Made by a program: the position numbers and the translations under genes | Shown here: one piece after another, positions 61,714-64,000 of the stretch | Layout: each line of letters starts with the position of its first letter | Position numbering within the stretch: the stretch's first letter is position 1 | DNA from: Providencia burhodogranariea DSM 19968 | GTDB taxonomy: Bacteria > Pseudomonadota > Gammaproteobacteria > Enterobacterales > Enterobacteriaceae | NCBI RefSeq assembly: GCF_000314855.2 | Contig: NZ_KB233223.1 | Coordinates: 474,148-538,147, forward strand | Length of the DNA: 64,000 nucleotides | Reading direction: 5' to 3' | The notes under the pieces: model-generated | What the model was told of the DNA's origin: nothing | Database searches by the model: none | The model's input: only the letters and a program-made list of their open reading frames with translations

Positions 61714-62274
61714 TTAAATCGATAAGCCTTTAGCTTCTTCCAGTTTATTTTGGGCAAGAAGGATTAGGTCACAAAGTTCACGAACAGCACCTTTACCACC
61801 ATTAATTCGGGTGATGTAATCTGCTTTCGGTAACAGTATCGGATGTGCATCAGCGACTGCGACAGAGAGACCTACTTTAGCCATCACTGGCCAATCAATA
61901 AGATCATCTCCAATATATGCAATCTCTTCACCAGTTAACTGCAGTGTATCTAACAGTTCATTATACGCCAAAAGCTTATCGCTTTGTCCTTGGTAAAGAT
62001 ATGTAATGCCGAGTGTTTTTGCTCGATCTTCAAGCAATTTGGCTTTCCTGCCAGTAATAATGGCAACTTCAATATCTGACGTGAGTAAACAACGTATTCC
62101 ATAGCCATCACGGACGTTAAATGCTTTAAATTCTTCGCCATTATTACCCATGTAAATTAGTCCATCAGACATGACACCATCAACATCACAGATTAATAAT
62201 TTAATCTTAGCCGCTTTTTGCAAAACAGTCTGGCTTACAGGGCCATAGCAGGTATTTTGATAATGAGGATCCAT
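61714..62274 (-). CDS. kdsC: KDO-8-phosphate phosphatase KdsC
   Basis: HAD-family phosphatase releasing KDO for lipopolysaccharide core. 186 aa. HAD motif I is LLICDVDGVMSDGLIY (nucleophile Asp in DVDG); VAIITGRKAKLLEDRA is motif II, and YIGDDLIDWPVM motif IV. The C-terminal tail with INGGKGAVRELCDLIL closes the active site. It lies 15 nt after kdsD. Confidence 0.97.
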   Translation of the reverse strand: MDPHYQNTCYGPVSQTVLQKAAKIKLLICDVDGVMSDGLIYMGNNGEEFKAFNVRDGYGIRCLLTSDIEVAIITGRKAKLLEDRAKTLGITYLYQGQSDKLLAYNELLDTLQLTGEEIAYIGDDLIDWPVMAKVGLSVAVADAHPILLPKADYITRINGGKGAVRELCDLILLAQNKLEEAKGLSI

Positions 62275-62289
62275 AATAATTCCTTTTTT

Positions 62290-63270
62290 TTACACAACGC
62301 CAGCTTGTAGAAGGTCATGCATATGAAGTACACCAACTAATTTATCATTTTCAGCCACCATCAATGAAGTGACATGTTTGGATTGCATAAGGTTTAAAGC
62401 CTCTACAGCGAGAATATTTGGTGAAATTCTAATTCCACCAGGGGTCATGACATCCGCAATTTTGGCGTTATTAAGGTCAATACCCATATCAAAAATTCGA
62501 CGCAAATCACCATCAGTGAAAATACCTGAAATATTCATATCATCATCACAAATAACGGCCATTCCTAATTTTTTGCGAGTCATCTCAATCAATGCTTCAC
62601 GCAACGTCGCGGTTTGAGGAATATGGGGAATATCATCACCAACGCTCATTAAATCACGAACTAAAAGTAAAAGTTTGCGCCCAAGTGCGCCACCAGGGTG
62701 AGAGAGAGCAAAATCTTCGGGTGTAAAGCCTCTCGCTGTCAGTAAAGCAATGGCTAATGCATCTCCCATAACTAATGCAGCCGTTGTACTTGTCGTTGGA
62801 GCTAGCCCTAATGGACATGCCTCTCTTGGAACTTTAACGCATAGATGAATGTCAGCATATTTACCCATATTGCTATTCGGATTATTCGTCATACAGACCA
62901 ATGGGACTTTAATACGTTTTAAAACAGGTAGTAATGCAAGTATTTCACCTGATTCGCCTGAGTTGGAAATTGCTAATACAATATCCCTACTGCTGATCAT
63001 TCCTAAGTCACCATGGCTAGCTTCGCCTGGGTGGACAAAGAATGAAGGAGTACCTGTACTCGCTAATGTCGCTGCAATTTTTCGCCCAATATGACCCGAT
63101 TTCCCCATACCCATGACTACGACCTTTCCTTGACAGCTAAAAATTAGCTGACAAGCACGGCTAAAGTCGTCATTAATGTATTGTTCTAAATTTTTTAGGC
63201 CTTCACTTTCGATATGGAGAACTTCTTTTCCTACCTGCTGAAAATCGATGTTTGACATTTTCTGTTCCAT
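62290..63270 (-). CDS. kdsD: Arabinose-5-phosphate isomerase KdsD
   Basis: Converts ribulose-5-phosphate to arabinose-5-phosphate for KDO synthesis. 326 aa. An N-terminal SIS domain (GMGKSGHIGRKIAATLASTG, in part; HPGEASHGDLGMI; AISNSGESGE) is followed by two CBS domains (about 205-326; GIFTDGDLRRIFD and GVLHMHDLLQAGVV). First gene of the minus-strand KDO/LPS run here. Confidence 0.97.
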   Translation of the reverse strand: MEQKMSNIDFQQVGKEVLHIESEGLKNLEQYINDDFSRACQLIFSCQGKVVVMGMGKSGHIGRKIAATLASTGTPSFFVHPGEASHGDLGMISSRDIVLAISNSGESGEILALLPVLKRIKVPLVCMTNNPNSNMGKYADIHLCVKVPREACPLGLAPTTSTTAALVMGDALAIALLTARGFTPEDFALSHPGGALGRKLLLLVRDLMSVGDDIPHIPQTATLREALIEMTRKKLGMAVICDDDMNISGIFTDGDLRRIFDMGIDLNNAKIADVMTPGGIRISPNILAVEALNLMQSKHVTSLMVAENDKLVGVLHMHDLLQAGVV

Positions 63271-63969
63271 GAGTAGCTTTTCAGTTAATCGGATTAGCGA
63301 GCGCGAATTGTATAACGAATACTTACTGTCAGTAAGTGCTTTGTCAAATCAGTCGAATATTAATTGTACTTTAATGAGTAAAGACTGCATTGCAGTCGAC
63401 AAAATCGAATAAGACGAAAGGTTTACCTTTTATTAGCATAATAAACTAAATAAAAAATGATAAACTTTAGTATTCTCAAACAATAACAAAATTTTAAAGT
63501 CTAAGAGATATCTGCTTCAATTGCATAAAGTAATGATTAACTATAAATAATGTCTTTGTTTACGTATCGTTTAAATGTAAGCATGTGTTATTTAGATGGA
63601 GATACGTGTTGCTGTTATTTGTTTGGGCATTTTTACGTAACAAATCACGGTGACAATAACCTTAAAAGGCTAATAGCTCTAAGCTATAAAAGTATAGATT
63701 CAAACTCTTGTAGATATATCTTGAGCGTTAAATATCTAAAGTAGCTTTAGTTTAGCTTAATGAGAAAGATAAGTTTATTTATCTCTGCATAAGTGACTGT
63801 TTTTAGATGCTAAAATCAGTTAATAACGATACAATTTGAAGTATGACGAGTATAATACTATTAATAAAAATCGAGTACATATTAGACGCTTTTTGTTTTA
63901 TCTTTGTGTAAGATCGTATCCCTAGCGCGATTAAAAATAAAATTCATGAAGTAACGAGTTATCAAACAA
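63271..63969. promoter_or_regulatory. Divergent region kdsD / mlaF; yrbG absent
   Basis: 700 bp with no credible gene. In E. coli the antiporter gene yrbG lies here upstream of kdsD. A solitary ERIC end (TTTGAAGTATGACGAGTATA) lies at about 63834-63853. The region must contain the kdsD promoter and the mla promoter. Confidence 0.5.
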
Positions 63970-64000
63970 ATGCAAGCACAAACAGACAACTTAATTGAAG
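63970..64000 (+). CDS. mlaF: Probable start of phospholipid ABC transporter ATPase MlaF (3' partial)
   Basis: Only ten codons are visible (MQAQTDNLIE). They fit the MEQSVANLVD start of E. coli MlaF, and mla genes lie divergent from the kdsD cluster in enterobacteria. Call rests mostly on position. Confidence 0.5.
   Translation, partial: MQAQTDNLIE

Noticed and set aside
63550-63744. 64-codon plus-strand frame between kdsD and mlaF
   Set aside because: No RBS, no recognisable protein character; lies in a promoter-type region.

Overview
The window reads as chromosomal DNA of an AT-rich enterobacterium of the family Morganellaceae, most likely Providencia or a close relative. Gene order (ftsYEX-rpoH, livKHMGF, prmA-dusB-fis, accBC, mreBCD-maf-rng-yhdP, rpoN-hpf-ptsN-rapZ-ptsO, lptCAB-kdsCD) and protein sequences match the Enterobacterales core. 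Tryptophanase resembles the Proteus enzyme, and ERIC-type intergenic repeats are frequent. Genus assignment is an inference from recalled sequences.

Layout. 1-3929: end of ftsY, ftsE, ftsX and rpoH. 4115-10470: yaeR-panM, divergent from the branched-chain amino acid ABC operon livKHMGF. 10616-27240: a large accessory block between livF and fis. It holds a decayed gene pair, a periplasmic hydroxyisourate hydrolase, a cluster of urocanate hydratase with CoA-transferase, acyl-CoA dehydrogenase, NCS1 permease, ETF and ETF-quinone oxidoreductase, a HutC-type repressor, an AAHS-type MFS transporter, and a tryptophanase gene with a short TnaC-like leader. 27489-36680: fis, dusB, prmA, panF, yhdT, an inserted yidH/yidG pair, accC, accB, aroQ, acuI. 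37406-49324: mreBCD, maf, rng, yhdP, a nitrilase, tldD and a barnase/barstar pair. 49785-55049: a poorly characterised three-gene group, darP(yjgA)/pmbA and a degraded IS3-family element. 55113-63270: rnk and the minus-strand run kdsD-kdsC-lptC-lptA-lptB-rpoN-hpf-ptsN-rapZ-ptsO. The last 31 bases look like the start of mlaF.

Most interesting system: 12547-23053. A canonical urocanate hydratase sits with a class III CoA-transferase, an acyl-CoA dehydrogenase, a private ETF and a full-length ETF-ubiquinone oxidoreductase, an NCS1 permease and a HutC-family regulator. No enoyl-CoA hydratase or CoA ligase is present. I infer a route that oxidises imidazole propionate (dihydrourocanate) to urocanate through CoA esters, passes the electrons to ubiquinone, and feeds urocanate to HutU. 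Three HutC-like TGTATATA boxes, one of them a perfect 12-bp palindrome, lie upstream of hutU.

Other points: the tna leader peptide keeps the KWFNID motif but stops where the essential proline would be; related intergenic repeats flank the MFS-tnaA segment; a small MITE-like element separates hutU from the CoA-transferase gene; ERIC ends form the stop codon of aroQ; csrD and yrbG are missing from their usual places.
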